Shown: piece after piece, positions 9,313 to 20,310 of the stretch
How positions within the stretch are numbered: position 1 is the stretch's first letter
How the letters are laid out: every line of letters starts with the position of its first letter
NCBI RefSeq assembly: GCF_003086295.3
Contig: NC_092044.1
Location: forward strand, 71,104,528-71,168,527
DNA: 64,000 nt
Source of the DNA: Arachis hypogaea
Lineage: Eukaryota > Streptophyta > Magnoliopsida > Fabales > Fabaceae
Reading direction: 5' to 3'
Notes under the pieces: generated by a model
What the model was told of the DNA's origin: nothing
Databases searched by the model: none
Seen by the model: the letters and a program-made list of their open reading frames with translations, nothing else
Made by a program: the position numbers and the translations under genes

Positions 9313-11658
9313 ATGGAGAAATATTTCAAAAGAACCTCATCATTGGAGATTGGATTCCAAAACAATTCATCGACTTCTTCTAATAAAAGGAGGTTTTTAG
9401 AATTTGAAGTAGATAATCTTATAGCAGATCCAGGACAACGACCAAAGATTTCAAGTTATCACCCGAATGACAGAGACAAAGTTAGATGTGCATATTTGCA
9501 AAAAGGTCCTTGTCAACCAAGGACTCACGATTTTCCGCAAACTGCTTGTGGTTCTTCTTTTCGAAGATTTAATCCTAATTGGTTTGATGACTATGGCAAC
9601 TGGTTAGAGTATAGTATATCAAAAGATGCTGTTTTTTGTCTTTGTTGTTATCTTATGAAACCTGAGACTGAAGGTGGTGATGCTTTTGTAACTACTGGCT
9701 TTTCAAATTGGAAAAAAAAGGAGAGACTACAAATTCATGTTGGGATTCATGATAGCGCTCATAATCAAGCTTGGAGAAAATGTGAAGCACTTATGAGACC
9801 AAAACAACACATCACTGCTGCTATTGAAAAACAATCTGAGCAAGCTAAAAAGAATTATCAAATTCACTTGACAGCAACAATTGATTGTATTAGATTTCTT
9901 TTGCGACAAGGATTGGCCTTTCGTGGTAATGATGAGACAGATGATTCTGTTAACCAAGGAAATTTTTTGGAACTTCTAAACTTTCTTGCGCAACATAATG
10001 AAGAGATTGGTCGTGCTTTCAAAAATGCTCGTGGGAATCTTAAACTAATAGCACCCTCAATTCAAAAAGATATTGTAAGAGCTGCTGCAAGGGAAACGAC
10101 AAAAGTTATTGTAGATGATCTTGGGGATGAATTATTTGCTGTATTGGTTGATGAAGCCCGTGACATTTCTATTAAGGAGCAAATGTCAGTTTGCTTAAGG
10201 TATGTGAATAAAGAAGGACAAGTTAGGGAGCATTTTCTTGGTCTTGTTCATGTTTCTAATACTAATGCTTTATCTCTAAAATTAGCATTGGAGTCATTAT
10301 TAGAAACACATAATTTAAGTTTATCAAGAGTACGTGGACAAGGATATGATGGTGCAAGTAACATGCAAGGAGAATTTAATGGTTTGAAAACTTTGATATT
10401 GAAAGAAAATTCTTATGCTTTCTATGTACATTGCTTTGCTCACCAACTTCAGTTAGCTCTTGTAACGGTTGCAAAAAAACAAGTTGAAATTGCTTTGCTT
10501 TTTAATTTGTTAACTAATTTGTGCAATGTTGTTGGAGCTTCGTGTAAACGAAGAGATATGCTTCGTGATAGTCAAATGACTAAGACAATTGAAGCACTAA
10601 AAAGTGGAGAAATTTCTAGTGGGCGTGGTTTGAATCAAGAAATAGCTTTAAAAAGAGCTGGAGACACTAGATGGGGTTCACACTATGGAACTATACTTAG
10701 ATTAATTTCTTTATTTCCTTCTGTGGTTAATGTTCTTGAATATGTTGAGGAAGATGGAAATAATTCAGAACAAAGAGCTGAAGCATGTCATTTATTGAAT
10801 GTCATTCAATCCTTTGAATTCATTTTCAACTTGCACTTGATGAAAAATATCTTGGGAGTTACTAATGAGTTATCTCAAGCGTTACAAAGGAATGATCAAG
10901 ACATTGTAAATGCTATGGCATTAGTCAAAGTGTCTAAGCAACGGTTGCAAAATATAAGAGATGATGGCTGGTCTCTTTTACTTGACGAAGTCTCACTGTT
11001 TTGTGACAAACATGATATTACTGTTCCAATCATGGATGATATATTTGTGTCACAAGGAAGATCAAGACGCAAAGCTCAAAAGATATCAAATTTGCATCAT
11101 TTTCAAGTTGAGATATTCTATCAAGTAGTTGATAGACAACTTCAAGAACTCAATAATCGTTTTACAGAGGTGAATACTGAATTGCTTCTTTGCATAGCTT
11201 GTTTGAATCCAAGACACTCTTTTTTTGCATTTGATAAGGAGAAGTTGATCCAGTTAGCTCAATTCTATCCATTAGAATTTTCTTCCACTCAACTTTTGGC
11301 ACTTGACAGTCAACTTGAGAACTTCATACTAGATGTGCGTTCTGATGATCAATTCTCAGACTTAAATGGAATTGGTGCTCTTTCTCAGAAGTTGGTTGAG
11401 ACTCGAAAAAATATTGTTTATCCATTAGTATTTCTTCTTTTGAAGTTAGCTTTAGTTTTGCCCGTAGCAACTGCATCAGTTGAAAGAACTTTTTCTGCTA
11501 TGAACATCATAAAGAGTCGACTTCGGAACCGTATGGGAGACGAATTTTTAAATGATTGTTTAGTGACATACATAGAAAGAGAGACATTTGATTGTATTGA
11601 CAATGAAAAGATTATTCAATCTTTTCAAAATATGAAACCTAGAAGAATGGAATTCTAA
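9313..11658 (+). CDS. hAT transposase, TTF zinc finger / DUF4371 / hAT dimerisation type (781 aa)
   Basis: This single-exon protein is expected to bind the element ends and cut and rejoin DNA in the nucleus. Residues about 48-155 resemble a TTF-type zinc finger (Cys108, Cys111, Cys112, a conserved FSNW and later His residues). Residues about 160-360 resemble DUF4371, with the RNase-H-fold acidic motifs VDEARDIS (Asp280, Asp284) and GQGYDGASNM (Asp346). Residues about 560-770 are the alpha-helical remainder and the hAT C-terminal dimerisation region, with ATASVERTFSAM and SRLRNRMGDEFLNDCL. Such proteins are often annotated 'zinc finger MYM-type protein 1-like' in plants. No frameshift or stop is present. 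The ATG is the first in frame and follows a plausible acceptor AG. It is not a host gene: it lies within terminal repeats and a target duplication. Confidence 0.93.
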   Translation: MEKYFKRTSSLEIGFQNNSSTSSNKRRFLEFEVDNLIADPGQRPKISSYHPNDRDKVRCAYLQKGPCQPRTHDFPQTACGSSFRRFNPNWFDDYGNWLEYSISKDAVFCLCCYLMKPETEGGDAFVTTGFSNWKKKERLQIHVGIHDSAHNQAWRKCEALMRPKQHITAAIEKQSEQAKKNYQIHLTATIDCIRFLLRQGLAFRGNDETDDSVNQGNFLELLNFLAQHNEEIGRAFKNARGNLKLIAPSIQKDIVRAAARETTKVIVDDLGDELFAVLVDEARDISIKEQMSVCLRYVNKEGQVREHFLGLVHVSNTNALSLKLALESLLETHNLSLSRVRGQGYDGASNMQGEFNGLKTLILKENSYAFYVHCFAHQLQLALVTVAKKQVEIALLFNLLTNLCNVVGASCKRRDMLRDSQMTKTIEALKSGEISSGRGLNQEIALKRAGDTRWGSHYGTILRLISLFPSVVNVLEYVEEDGNNSEQRAEACHLLNVIQSFEFIFNLHLMKNILGVTNELSQALQRNDQDIVNAMALVKVSKQRLQNIRDDGWSLLLDEVSLFCDKHDITVPIMDDIFVSQGRSRRKAQKISNLHHFQVEIFYQVVDRQLQELNNRFTEVNTELLLCIACLNPRHSFFAFDKEKLIQLAQFYPLEFSSTQLLALDSQLENFILDVRSDDQFSDLNGIGALSQKLVETRKNIVYPLVFLLLKLALVLPVATASVERTFSAMNIIKSRLRNRMGDEFLNDCLVTYIERETFDCIDNEKIIQSFQNMKPRRMEF

Positions 11659-11927
11659 ATTATTTGTTATTATTTTGAATTATTATTTTATTTTAATTTA
11701 TTGGTTAAATAATTTAAAAAATATTCATATTTTATAACATTAATTATAAAAATTATTATTATATTATATATATTTTGCCCCCACTGAAAAAATTTTCTGG
11801 ATCCGTCACTGCAAGTCACCCTTTTCACCCATAGTTCACTCGTGCGTGGTATAACCTACTCTCCCTCCATGGCAGTGCTTTTATTATCTAAGAAACAAAA
11901 AAGACATTGAAGAGAACTAAAATAAAA

Positions 11928-12053
11928 AAATTTATTTTAAAGAATAAAGTGTGATCTCTCACCTTTAAATAGTTTTTATCTCATATTTTTTTTTAGTCTC
12001 ACTTATAAAATAAATAATGAGAAATCACACTCTATCCTCTAAAATAAAAATTT
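11928..12053. mobile_element. Short MITE-like inverted repeat
   Basis: TTTATTTTAAAGAATAAAGTG followed by TGATCTCTCA (left) is mirrored by TGAGAAATCACACTCTATCC followed by TCTAAAATAAA (right), a near-identical inverted repeat of about 36 bases around a 50-base AT-rich core. No target duplication was established. It lies between the hAT element and the 3' end of the receptor gene. Confidence 0.6.
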
Positions 12054-12364
12054 AAAATTTAAAAAATTTAAATTCATTATTAATTACTTTACAAATCAAC
12101 ACTAACGACCTACAAAACCTATATATCTTCACTAGTCACTAAGCCCCACTATCTCAGAAGTTGTCGTCATACTTGGCCGTGTCTTGCAGCAGTCCTACCT
12201 TGGAGCTTGACGCTATGCATTCTACACGTGTATAGAAGAATCTTGTAATCTACACCGGAACAAAGACCTAAATTGATCATTTCCGCTAACAAAGCTATAA
12301 TTAATCATGGTACCAGAACCACAATCATAGAAATGTCCAGAAAAGTGGACCCACTATAATTATG

Positions 12365-12383
12365 TTTTATTATTATATTTATT
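12365..12383 (-). terminator. Candidate polyadenylation signals of the receptor gene
   Basis: Two AATAAA hexamers on the minus strand (12366-12371 and 12378-12383) lie about 95-110 nt past the stop codon, a normal distance for a plant 3' UTR. No transcript evidence. Confidence 0.45.
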
Positions 12384-12476
12384 GTTTTTAAGTTGCCAAA
12401 AAGGTCCCTATATTCTATACATGTTCTACTTCTAGTTATAGATTTTGAGGAACATAAATTAAAACTCTTTACGCCT

Positions 12477-15400
12477 TTATGCACCGGCACGTTGCAGCAC
12501 TCTTCCAAGTTCATCAGCCATGTCATGAAGTTGTACAGGTTTGTGCACAAATCCATTTATTCCAACCTGAATGCATCTCTGCTTCTCATGTTCTTCGGCA
12601 CTCGACAAAAGGGCTACAATCAAGGGCCACTTATGGAAGTTCCGGATCCGCCCTGCCACATCAGAACCATCCATGTCATGCATATGAAGTTCTAACAAGA
12701 TTATTCGGAACGAGTTGTTTGAGGCGCTTATGGCACTCAGGCACTCGAAACCCGATGAAACGGCAGTTACTTGACATCCAAGCTTCTCGAGTAGCTTCTT
12801 CGTCACAATCCGGTTTACACAGTCATCGTCGGCTAACACAACCTTAAGGCCTCTAAACTGCGAGTTCGAATAATCTCTCGGCGCAACTATGGATTTTCCG
12901 AGCATTGGTGCTTTCCGAAACTTCAGAAGAAGTGTCATGCCTTGTGGCAAACACTGAGGATTTGGTGATATCCAGATATAACCTTGCATCATCTGCACAT
13001 ATTTCCACATAGTAAAGTCAGAGTTACCAAACAATACCATGAATATGAAGAATCAAACTATAATACATAAAATTTAGGGTTAATTACACTGATTTCACTA
13101 AGATTATGCAATATTGTGTAACCAAATCACACTCTGTCTCTACCTTATTTACTTTATTTATACTAATCCCTAACTAAATAATTCGTATTGTTACGGTGGT
13201 ATCCTAATATAACATGTAGAAAGGAAAAATATGAATTTCTTTTAGTCTAGTTCGTGTCATAGTTCAAAAACTAACCCATATGATCAGATCAAAATCAAGA
13301 TTTCAAGCTAATTTCCCCAATATGTTCTTTAATTATTAAGTTCTTTTCCAAAAACAAGTTAGGTCTTTGATAAAACAGGCACATACCAAAACTGTGCAGC
13401 CTCTATAAGAGGAATATGTGAAATGGCGCAAATATTAGTAAATTAACTGATCATCCATGTATGAGAATTATTCTTATAAATGCCATGCCTAGTATTAACT
13501 TCCAAATGTAAAGAAGATGACCAAAGATTTTATGCCATGTTAGAAGGTGAATCACCCAATGTTCAAAGTTGCCTACAGTTCGTTTCAAATGAGACACAAT
13601 GAATCTGAAATTCATATATTGAAAGGAAAAATGGGTTGCTGGCACAATAAAGCATTGGATTGAAACTTGTTCCTTTGTAGATTACAAGCAACCTAGTATG
13701 CATATTGGTCCTAAGATATCAAACCACAAAAAAGTGGAGTTCTCGGCAATCATAAGCAGGACAAAAAGATTATCATGGAAATTATCCATTACCAGTATAC
13801 GAGTACAATCACATAATTATGAAGCATGTAAATTTGATCAATATAATTATGCACTAACCTCCACCAACTTTCTGTACAAGCTGAAGCACATGCCCTCTGT
13901 TTGTTCATTGTTGTGGTACCCACTACTGGCATAATTTATGGTTGGAACCAGCTCCTCCGATTGAGAACTACTAATTACCTGAAAATCAAATTTGATATGT
14001 ACATAATCATTTTGATTCCTCATATTCCATGCTTCATTGATTTTATCATCCTTATCTCCACCATAACTTTCTAAAAAGACACGAAACTTGAGGTTCCCTT
14101 GATGGTATGTGTTCAATAAATCGCCAATCATATGCAGAATTACTTGTAAGGCCCTCTCATCATCACCTACAACCTGATCAGGCAAAGATTTCTGGACATC
14201 AATCTCAAGACCAAAGCCTTTATATACACACAAACACTTGGCAATACAAGCGGCTTCCTTCAACATTGAATGTAAAAGGAAAGGTTTCATGTCTAATGAA
14301 AAGCTTCCCTTTTCATTCTCTGAAATCCCTACTACGTCATTAATTAAATTTGAGAGCACCCTGCTAACTTTCAACATTGAGTTGCCAATAATCTTCTGTT
14401 CAGGTCTCATATTTTCACCTTGTAACAGCGAAAGAAGTCCCAGAGTGGAATGCATAGGCCTCCGCATTCCATGACTCATCACTTTCTGAAACGCTTTCCT
14501 CGCTTGGCTAGCCATCATTGCATCCTTTCTAGCCTGCTGCAACACTCGGTTCTGCTCCGCGAGTTTCTGTCTCATTCTCTGTGACTCTTCAAGAATGAAT
14601 GCATGAGACAAGGCCACAGCTACCTGATCAGCAACAACTTCCACTATCTCCAGCTCTTGGTGAGTCCAAACACGGAAGTTTGATTTTGGAAGAACCAAAA
14701 CCAGTAGAGCATAACATGTCTCAACCTTCTCCGGGGTCCCGCCCTTGAAATTCGAAACGCGAAGCATGGGCATTCGAACAGCTGCCACCGCACCCCCAGT
14801 GCCCCCATGGCCGCCATTACTCGCAATTCCCAGCGCAGATTCTGGCCGCAAAATCCTCACCCCCCTATTCATTTTTATATCCAAAACATCCGAATCGTTC
14901 CTGGGGACATAATTGCGAAAATCCCTCGACGGATTCGCTTTCAATTCGTGTGTTAAATGCATTTCCCTTCTCTCCTCATCTGGCATCCAAACCGCACAAT
15001 TGTCCAAATCCAGCGCCTTGGAGAGCTCGACAAGCGTGGTGTACAAGATAGTATGCTTATCAAGGGACTTCCTAATCTCCCTGGTGAGCATCCGAACGTG
15101 CAAACTCGTCTCCTTCTGCTTCTTCATCATTCCAACCTCCTGATCCAACTCCAAGACATTCTGCCTCAAGAAGAGCTCCCTGATCTTGACCTTAAGTAGG
15201 AGAGGGATCAATGGTGGAAGGGTCAATGCAGTTGCACAAGAAACAAGGGCAGTGAGGAACTTAGCAACTGTGAGACAAACCACAAGTTGGAAAGAAGGAG
15301 GCCCATGGTAGGAATAGGTGTTGAGCAAATGGGTCAATCCACACAGCACAATGAATGCTATGAACTGAAGAAACAGCAGTTTAAACGGGACATTGGAACG

Positions 15401-15640
15401 GCTCACAAAGTAAAGTAGCTCAATGGGTATGGAGAAATATGCAATGGAGATCAGAAAGTCACTCACTTTCTGCCCAACTAGTATGTTTTGTATGCTTAGA
15501 ATCCCTTCTTCATCATCACAGTTGCAGTTGTCGTATTCTCCAGAATCATTCCCAGAAACACAACCAAGCACCACCAACAAGAACAATAACACAATGATAC
15601 GACCCACTCTTGTTTCCATGCCACAAATAATTCTAAGCAT
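12477..15640 (-). CDS. EIN4-like: Ethylene receptor, subfamily II, EIN4-like (exon 1 15640-13859, exon 2 12992-12477)
   Basis: Predicted 765-residue membrane receptor that binds ethylene in the endoplasmic reticulum and represses ethylene signalling through CTR1-type kinases when unbound. A signal-like or extra hydrophobic segment (14-30) precedes the CNC disulfide motif (Cys39, Cys41). Three membrane helices follow, with the copper/ethylene ligands Cys100 and His104 in LCGLTHLLN. A GAF domain spans about 190-345 and a degenerate histidine-kinase region starts at SHGMRRPM (His390), without clear N and G boxes, as usual for subfamily II. The receiver domain is about 643-760. The intron joins RKLVE to MMQGYIW in phase 0 with GT/AG borders. 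In the receiver, the acidic cluster (Asp649-651) and Lys745 are present. The phospho-acceptor position is Glu695 and the usual Thr after it is Leu723. The start could be Met1 or Met8; Arabidopsis EIN4 is of similar length. Confidence 0.93.
12993..13858 (-). other. Intron of the ethylene receptor gene (866 bp)
   Basis: The donor GAG|GTTAGT (minus strand, 13858) and acceptor TGTGCAG|ATG (12993) preserve the reading frame between exons. The intron is AT-rich and contains no recognisable insertion. Its position, just before the receiver-linked MMQG motif, fits the late intron seen in subfamily II receptors. Confidence 0.85.
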
Positions 15641-16110
15641 TATCCTTCATACTAATAATTTTATTCAAAGATCTCAGAAGAAATTAAATGAGGAAACAAA
15701 AATGAAAACTCTCAGACGGTTGCCTAGCCGAACCTGATTAGAATCCGTCAAACTCAAGAAGCAGCATTCCCAGAATTCGAAGAAGCTTTCATTGCCTACT
15801 CTCTCTTCCAGAAGCGAAGCATTTTTATTCTGAATGTAGAGAGAGAGAGAGAGACAGAGAATAAAAAAAAAAAAGAAGAAGAAAATGTTATATTAAACTG
15901 TGTAATCCGGAACGGAATAAAGGTAGATATTTTTATTTCGGAGGGGAAGAGGAAAAGATAGAGTGGGACCCAGACAAGGAGGTTTTGTAAGTAAGGTGCA
16001 TGAATCTTGAGTTGGGAGTAAGATTTAAGAAGCACCAAGCATGAGTAGTGACTAGTGAGAGAGTGATGAGTCAGTCGTTCGTACTGTGTTTGAATGTGAA
16101 AGTCACCGTC
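15641..16110 (-). promoter_or_regulatory. 5' leader and proximal promoter region of the receptor gene
   Basis: Upstream of the start codon on the minus strand is a CT-rich leader with a (CT)n run at 15838-15860, a common plant leader feature. An AT-rich TTTAATATAA lies at about 15886-15895 and could serve as a TATA element. No further cis-motifs are assigned. Short frames here lack support. Confidence 0.35.
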
Positions 16111-17467
16111 AAACATGCGCTACTTGTCTACTACGATTTAGCAACAGCAACACCTATGCTGATGGGAATGGGAATCTACAATTCGTTGAATCTCATCTCT
16201 TTTCTAATTCTGGTAACTCACTTCCCATCTTTTCCACCCACTTGCTCACTCCTTCGATGTTTTTCATTTTATAGTATTATTCCTTAAAAGAATAGTTTAA
16301 TTTTGATGTTTTTATATTATAAAATTATTTATTTACTTATCTAATAATATTTTTTTAATAATTATTTATGTGGTGAATATTAAAAATAATTATTTTTATT
16401 AAATGTAGTATTATGTAATTAGACAACTCTGAATGTATTAAAATTAAATTCTAAAAATAAATACTAAATTCACTTTAGCCTATTAATATTTAAAAATTTA
16501 AATTTTTTAAAATAAAAATTGATAAAATAAAAAGTTAATCAATATTAAATTTATAATTTTTATTATATGTGAATTCTACTATCTTAATTCAAGAGTAACT
16601 AAATACGTAATTTTTTACTTTACTAATTTTCTCATTTTAAAAAAAAAAATAATCTAACAATTAGAGTTTAATTTTGACATATTCAATGTCATTTAATCCA
16701 TCTATACTTATATATTAACGAAAAATCCACATAATTTAATTTAAATTTTAGTCACTTACATATTTGATTATTGAGTTATAATCATTCTTATATTTATTAT
16801 ATTATATAAAAGATAATCAATAAAAATGCAATTTAACATATATGAGTGCCTAGTGAATTAACTAGATAAATAATGTTAAATGTATAAGACTAAGTTTTCA
16901 ACTAAATTAAGTGTCAAAACAATTACAAACATGCTCGTTATTAAAATAAAGACGAGAAAATAGTATTTGATTAGCACTTAACACAAAAATACTTGTTTGC
17001 TTTTCTCTAATCAAATTTATATATTAAAATACTTTTATAAAATTCTCTTATATTTGCATAAGAAAATTAATTTCTTAAGTAATTTTTTTTGTTTTTATCC
17101 CTTTTTGTGCAAGCAGCTTGGATCAAGACTAAATGCATGTGCCTCTTTTATTACTGTATGTCTGTATTCTTTGTTTTTGTTTTTCTCATATTTGTTTTTC
17201 TCATATTTTTTTGTGTCTTTTGTCTTTCTCATTTGAATGTAATTATTTTATTTTCTTATTATTCCTTTGTTTATCTAAAAAACTATGTAATTTTTTTAAT
17301 TATTTAGAATAAATTATATACACATTTTCGCCTATTTCACACAGAAACTTCGTTATTATAGGATTCTCCATAAAACATTACCTATATTTTAATTCTATAA
17401 ACTCTAGACAGTATAAACTTTTGCACACAATCTATTTTGCAAATCATTAGTAAGTTCTCCTGAAATA

Positions 17468-17557
<90 letters not shown>

Positions 17558-18017
17558 ACAACCAAAACATTATATAGAATATTTTTTTTAATAGAAAAAA
17601 TATTTCATTCTTAAAATAGTTATGTGACACTTATGGAAAATACAGATAAATTAGATCCAAATAAAAAACAAATATTTTCTATATTTGAATTATAAATTAA
17701 AAGCAAACTCAAATATTCAATTATATAGAATCTTAATTGGTAGAAATAGAAACAAATCTAAATCTTTAAAATTTCTAAATCCACATAAAAAGTATTGCTA
17801 CAGGTTAAAATATAAATTCTTTTTCTCGGCTTAAATATAAATCCTCTTCTGTTTTAAAAAATATTTTCATAAACAAAAAGCAAATCTCAATATATCAGTT
17901 TTTGGATATGAGAGATTTATATCATTATACTCAAACCACTCAAAAAAAATAAAACACCACAAAAAAAATATATACTAAAGAAAAGTTATTGAAGAGTAAA
18001 ATCAGAGAACCAATAAT
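16111..18017. other. AT-rich intergenic DNA
   Basis: No gene, RNA gene or identifiable transposon is seen apart from a TTA microsatellite. The short frames reflect AT- or TTA-rich composition. Confidence 0.6.
17467..17555. repeat. (TTA)n microsatellite, about 29 units
   Basis: Uninterrupted ATT/TTA trinucleotide run of about 88 bases. Translated on the minus strand it gives a meaningless poly-Asn tract. Confidence 0.97.
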
Positions 18018-18187
18018 TAGGGGTGTTTAAAACTGATTTAAACCGATCTAAATCGATTAACCGAACTAACAAAATCGAAAATTAAAAAAATATATTTTGC
18101 TGTTTTTATTGTGGTTCGGTTCGGTTTTCGGTCTGACAATGATCCTAATCAAACCGAACCGAACCGGTAAATTAAAAAATCATAAAA

Positions 18188-18296
18188 ACCAAACCCCCCC
18201 TCCCCCGACCCCACCCCCACCCCCAACGTGACTCTTGAATTGTGACCTAACAAACCCCCCCCCCCCCCACCCCCCGCGCTCCCCCCACCCCCAAAT
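18188..18296. repeat. Poly-C-rich tracts
   Basis: Two runs (about 18193-18222 and 18255-18296) of mostly C, including a 15-C stretch, give at least four G-runs on the minus strand and so could form G-quadruplexes. Assembly or length uncertainty is likely here. Confidence 0.8.
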
Positions 18297-18384
18297 GCAA
18301 ACCTAGCTCTAGCTGCTCTCTTCTCTCGGTCTCACACTCTCGCTCTTTGCACTGGAGTCTCGAGTAGGAAGCCCTTCCTCCCAT

Positions 18385-18540
18385 CACTTGGCAGCGCCGC
18401 CGAAGACTTCTTCCCAGCGAGCACTGACCCAGCAGCTTTCTTCCCAGCAGCGCCGAAGCCGAAGCCTTCTTCCCAGCGAGCACCGACCCAGCAGCGTTCT
18501 TCCCAGCAGCGCCGAAGCCTTCTTCCCACCGAGCCACCTA
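18385..18540 (+). repeat. GC-rich tandem repeat, unit about 54 bp
   Basis: Phrases GCGCCGAAGCC, TTCTTCCCAGCGAGCAC and GACCCAGCAGC repeat nearly three times. All frames through it are open because of the repeat, giving several overlapping meaningless ORFs. Confidence 0.8.
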
Positions 18541-18629
18541 GCACAGAACCACCCAGCAGTGTTTTCGGCCACCCACAACACAGCACAGCACCGACTACCA
18601 AGCCACCCAACCACCGATTCAAGTGAGAC

Positions 18630-18653
18630 ATGGAGCCCGAGCCTCTGAGTCAG
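18630..18653 (+). other. Exon-like start followed by a splice donor in the non-autonomous hAT
   Basis: ATGGAGCCCGAGCCTCTGAG, continuing TCAG, is followed by GTATGTAATT, a good plant donor, then more than 1 kb of intron-like T-rich DNA. It may be the surviving first exon of the parental transposase gene or of a captured host gene. Confidence 0.35.
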
Positions 18654-19048
18654 GTATGTAATTAAGTAATTTGACTAATTTCTGTTCAATAATAATTGTT
18701 CAGTGATTCATTGTTGCTGGCTGTTGTTAACTTGTTATTGTTTTATTTGTTTCTCATTGTTTAGGGAAATTTATTGTTTTATTTGTTTTATTGTTTTACT
18801 TGTTATTGATTCATTGATTATTTGATTTTCATTGTTGCTAGTTGTTGTTTTCTTGCTAGTTCAGTGTTCATTGTTTTATTTGTTATTGTTGTTCATTGTT
18901 TAGTTAAATTGCTTCTGATTGCTAGTTCACTGATCATTGTTTAATTTATTTGTTGTTCTGCTTTTAATCTATTTGTTGTTGTTTTTGCTCTTGAATTATT
19001 AGACCAAAGAAATTGGATTGATAGATAAAAATGATAGTAAAAAATGAT

Positions 19049-20310
19049 AGTTTGTACTGTTTGTTATAACCCTTGTAGCTTTGGTTATGATGTATTAGGA
19101 AAAAATCTGCATGCACGCTTTCCCTTCCCCTGTATTGGAAGATATCACTGGATCACAACATGCACAAACGACCATAAATTTTTTTATCTGAGAAAAATAT
19201 AAGGTGTTGTTTTCTAGGGAATTGATGGGGTTATAGACATGTACAATAGTAGTACAATGATTTGGTGCTTGAAATTTTCTAGGCTTTGCAATTGCAAGCA
19301 TTATTAGTATTTAGTAATTTGGTATAAGGTATATGGCTGATGTTTGGTAGTCAAGGCTGCAAGGCTAACATTTACTGCCATGTGAAACTTTAGAGTTGAG
19401 CTAGGCATCACATGCGCTTATGTTAGAGTATGGATATCTGGAGTTGATTGAGTGCTTCTCAGTGTCGTTTTTCATCACAGCAGTGTTTCTGGGTTCTCCC
19501 ACTCAGCGCCACGATCATCAGTTCAACCCACTCCCAGCACCTCCGAGTCTCCCAGTCAGGTAATTTGAATTTTGAACCATTTGCTGTTTACTGGTGCATT
19601 ATTGATTTGTTGCTACATGCTGTTTACTGGTGGGTGCATTGTTGATTTGATGAATTATTTTATTGTTTTTGTTGCTGGCTTGCTGCCTTGCTGGTTGCTG
19701 TTTATTGTTGGTAATTTGCTGGTTGCTGTTTATTGCTGGTTGTTGAATTATTTTATTGTTGTTCTGTTTATTGTTGGTAATTTGGTATTATTGGTTATTG
19801 AATTATTGTTCAGTGTATTGAGATCAGTGTATTGTTCAGTTTATTGTTGATAATTTGGTATTGCTGGATTACTGCTTATAGATTTATTTTTCAGTTTATT
19901 GCTTGATGCTGGTTATTGATTTATTGTATTGCTGGATTGCTGCTGGTTTATGGTCTTTTCTGATTGCTGGTTTACTCATCATTGTTTAATTTATTTGTTG
20001 TTCTGTTTAAGGAAATTTATTTGCTGGTTCACTGATCATTGTCACCTCTTAATTTGAGCAGATTTGAAGGTTTTTTTTATGACAGTTCCATTGATGGAGT
20101 TATCAAGGAGAGCTTTACGGAATAGTTTGTCTTGTTTGTTACACTTGTAGCTTTGGTTATGATGAACTAGGAAAGAATATGCATGAATATGAATATTTTG
20201 ATAAGAATGGAATAGTTTGTCATGTTTATTATATAACACTTGTAGCTTTGGTTATGATGTACTAGGAAAGAATATGCATGAATATGAATATCTTGATAAG
20301 AATGGGATGG
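19049..20310 (+). repeat. Three dispersed copies of a ~70-bp motif inside the non-autonomous hAT
   Basis: The phrase GTAGCTTTGGTTATGATG, then a short spacer, AGGAAA and ATGCATG, occurs at about 19075-19115, 20145-20190 and 20233-20280. The last two are near-identical tandem copies of about 95 bp. Confidence 0.75.

Larger units (their letters stand above)
7811..11811 (+). mobile_element. Complete hAT-superfamily transposon (4001 bp)
   Basis: The left end CAGGGACGGATGCA and the reverse complement of the right end, CAGTGACGGATCCA, are imperfect 14-bp terminal inverted repeats. The element is flanked by a perfect 8-bp target duplication, CAAGTCAC (7803-7810 and 11812-11819), the size diagnostic for hAT. 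Just inside both ends is a GTGGGGGCA patch; on the left it forms a GGGGGCA/TGCCCCC hairpin (7838-7853). It encodes an uninterrupted transposase (9313-11658) behind a GC-rich leader and a probable leader intron. Intact ends, ORF and target site together suggest a recent, possibly still mobile, copy. Confidence 0.92.

Noticed and set aside
17382..17630. Open frame with a long poly-Asn stretch
   Set aside because: It is a translation of the (TTA)n microsatellite.
18247..18648. Several overlapping open frames on both strands
   Set aside because: They arise from a GC-rich 54-bp tandem repeat. No protein motif, and all frames are open for the same reason.
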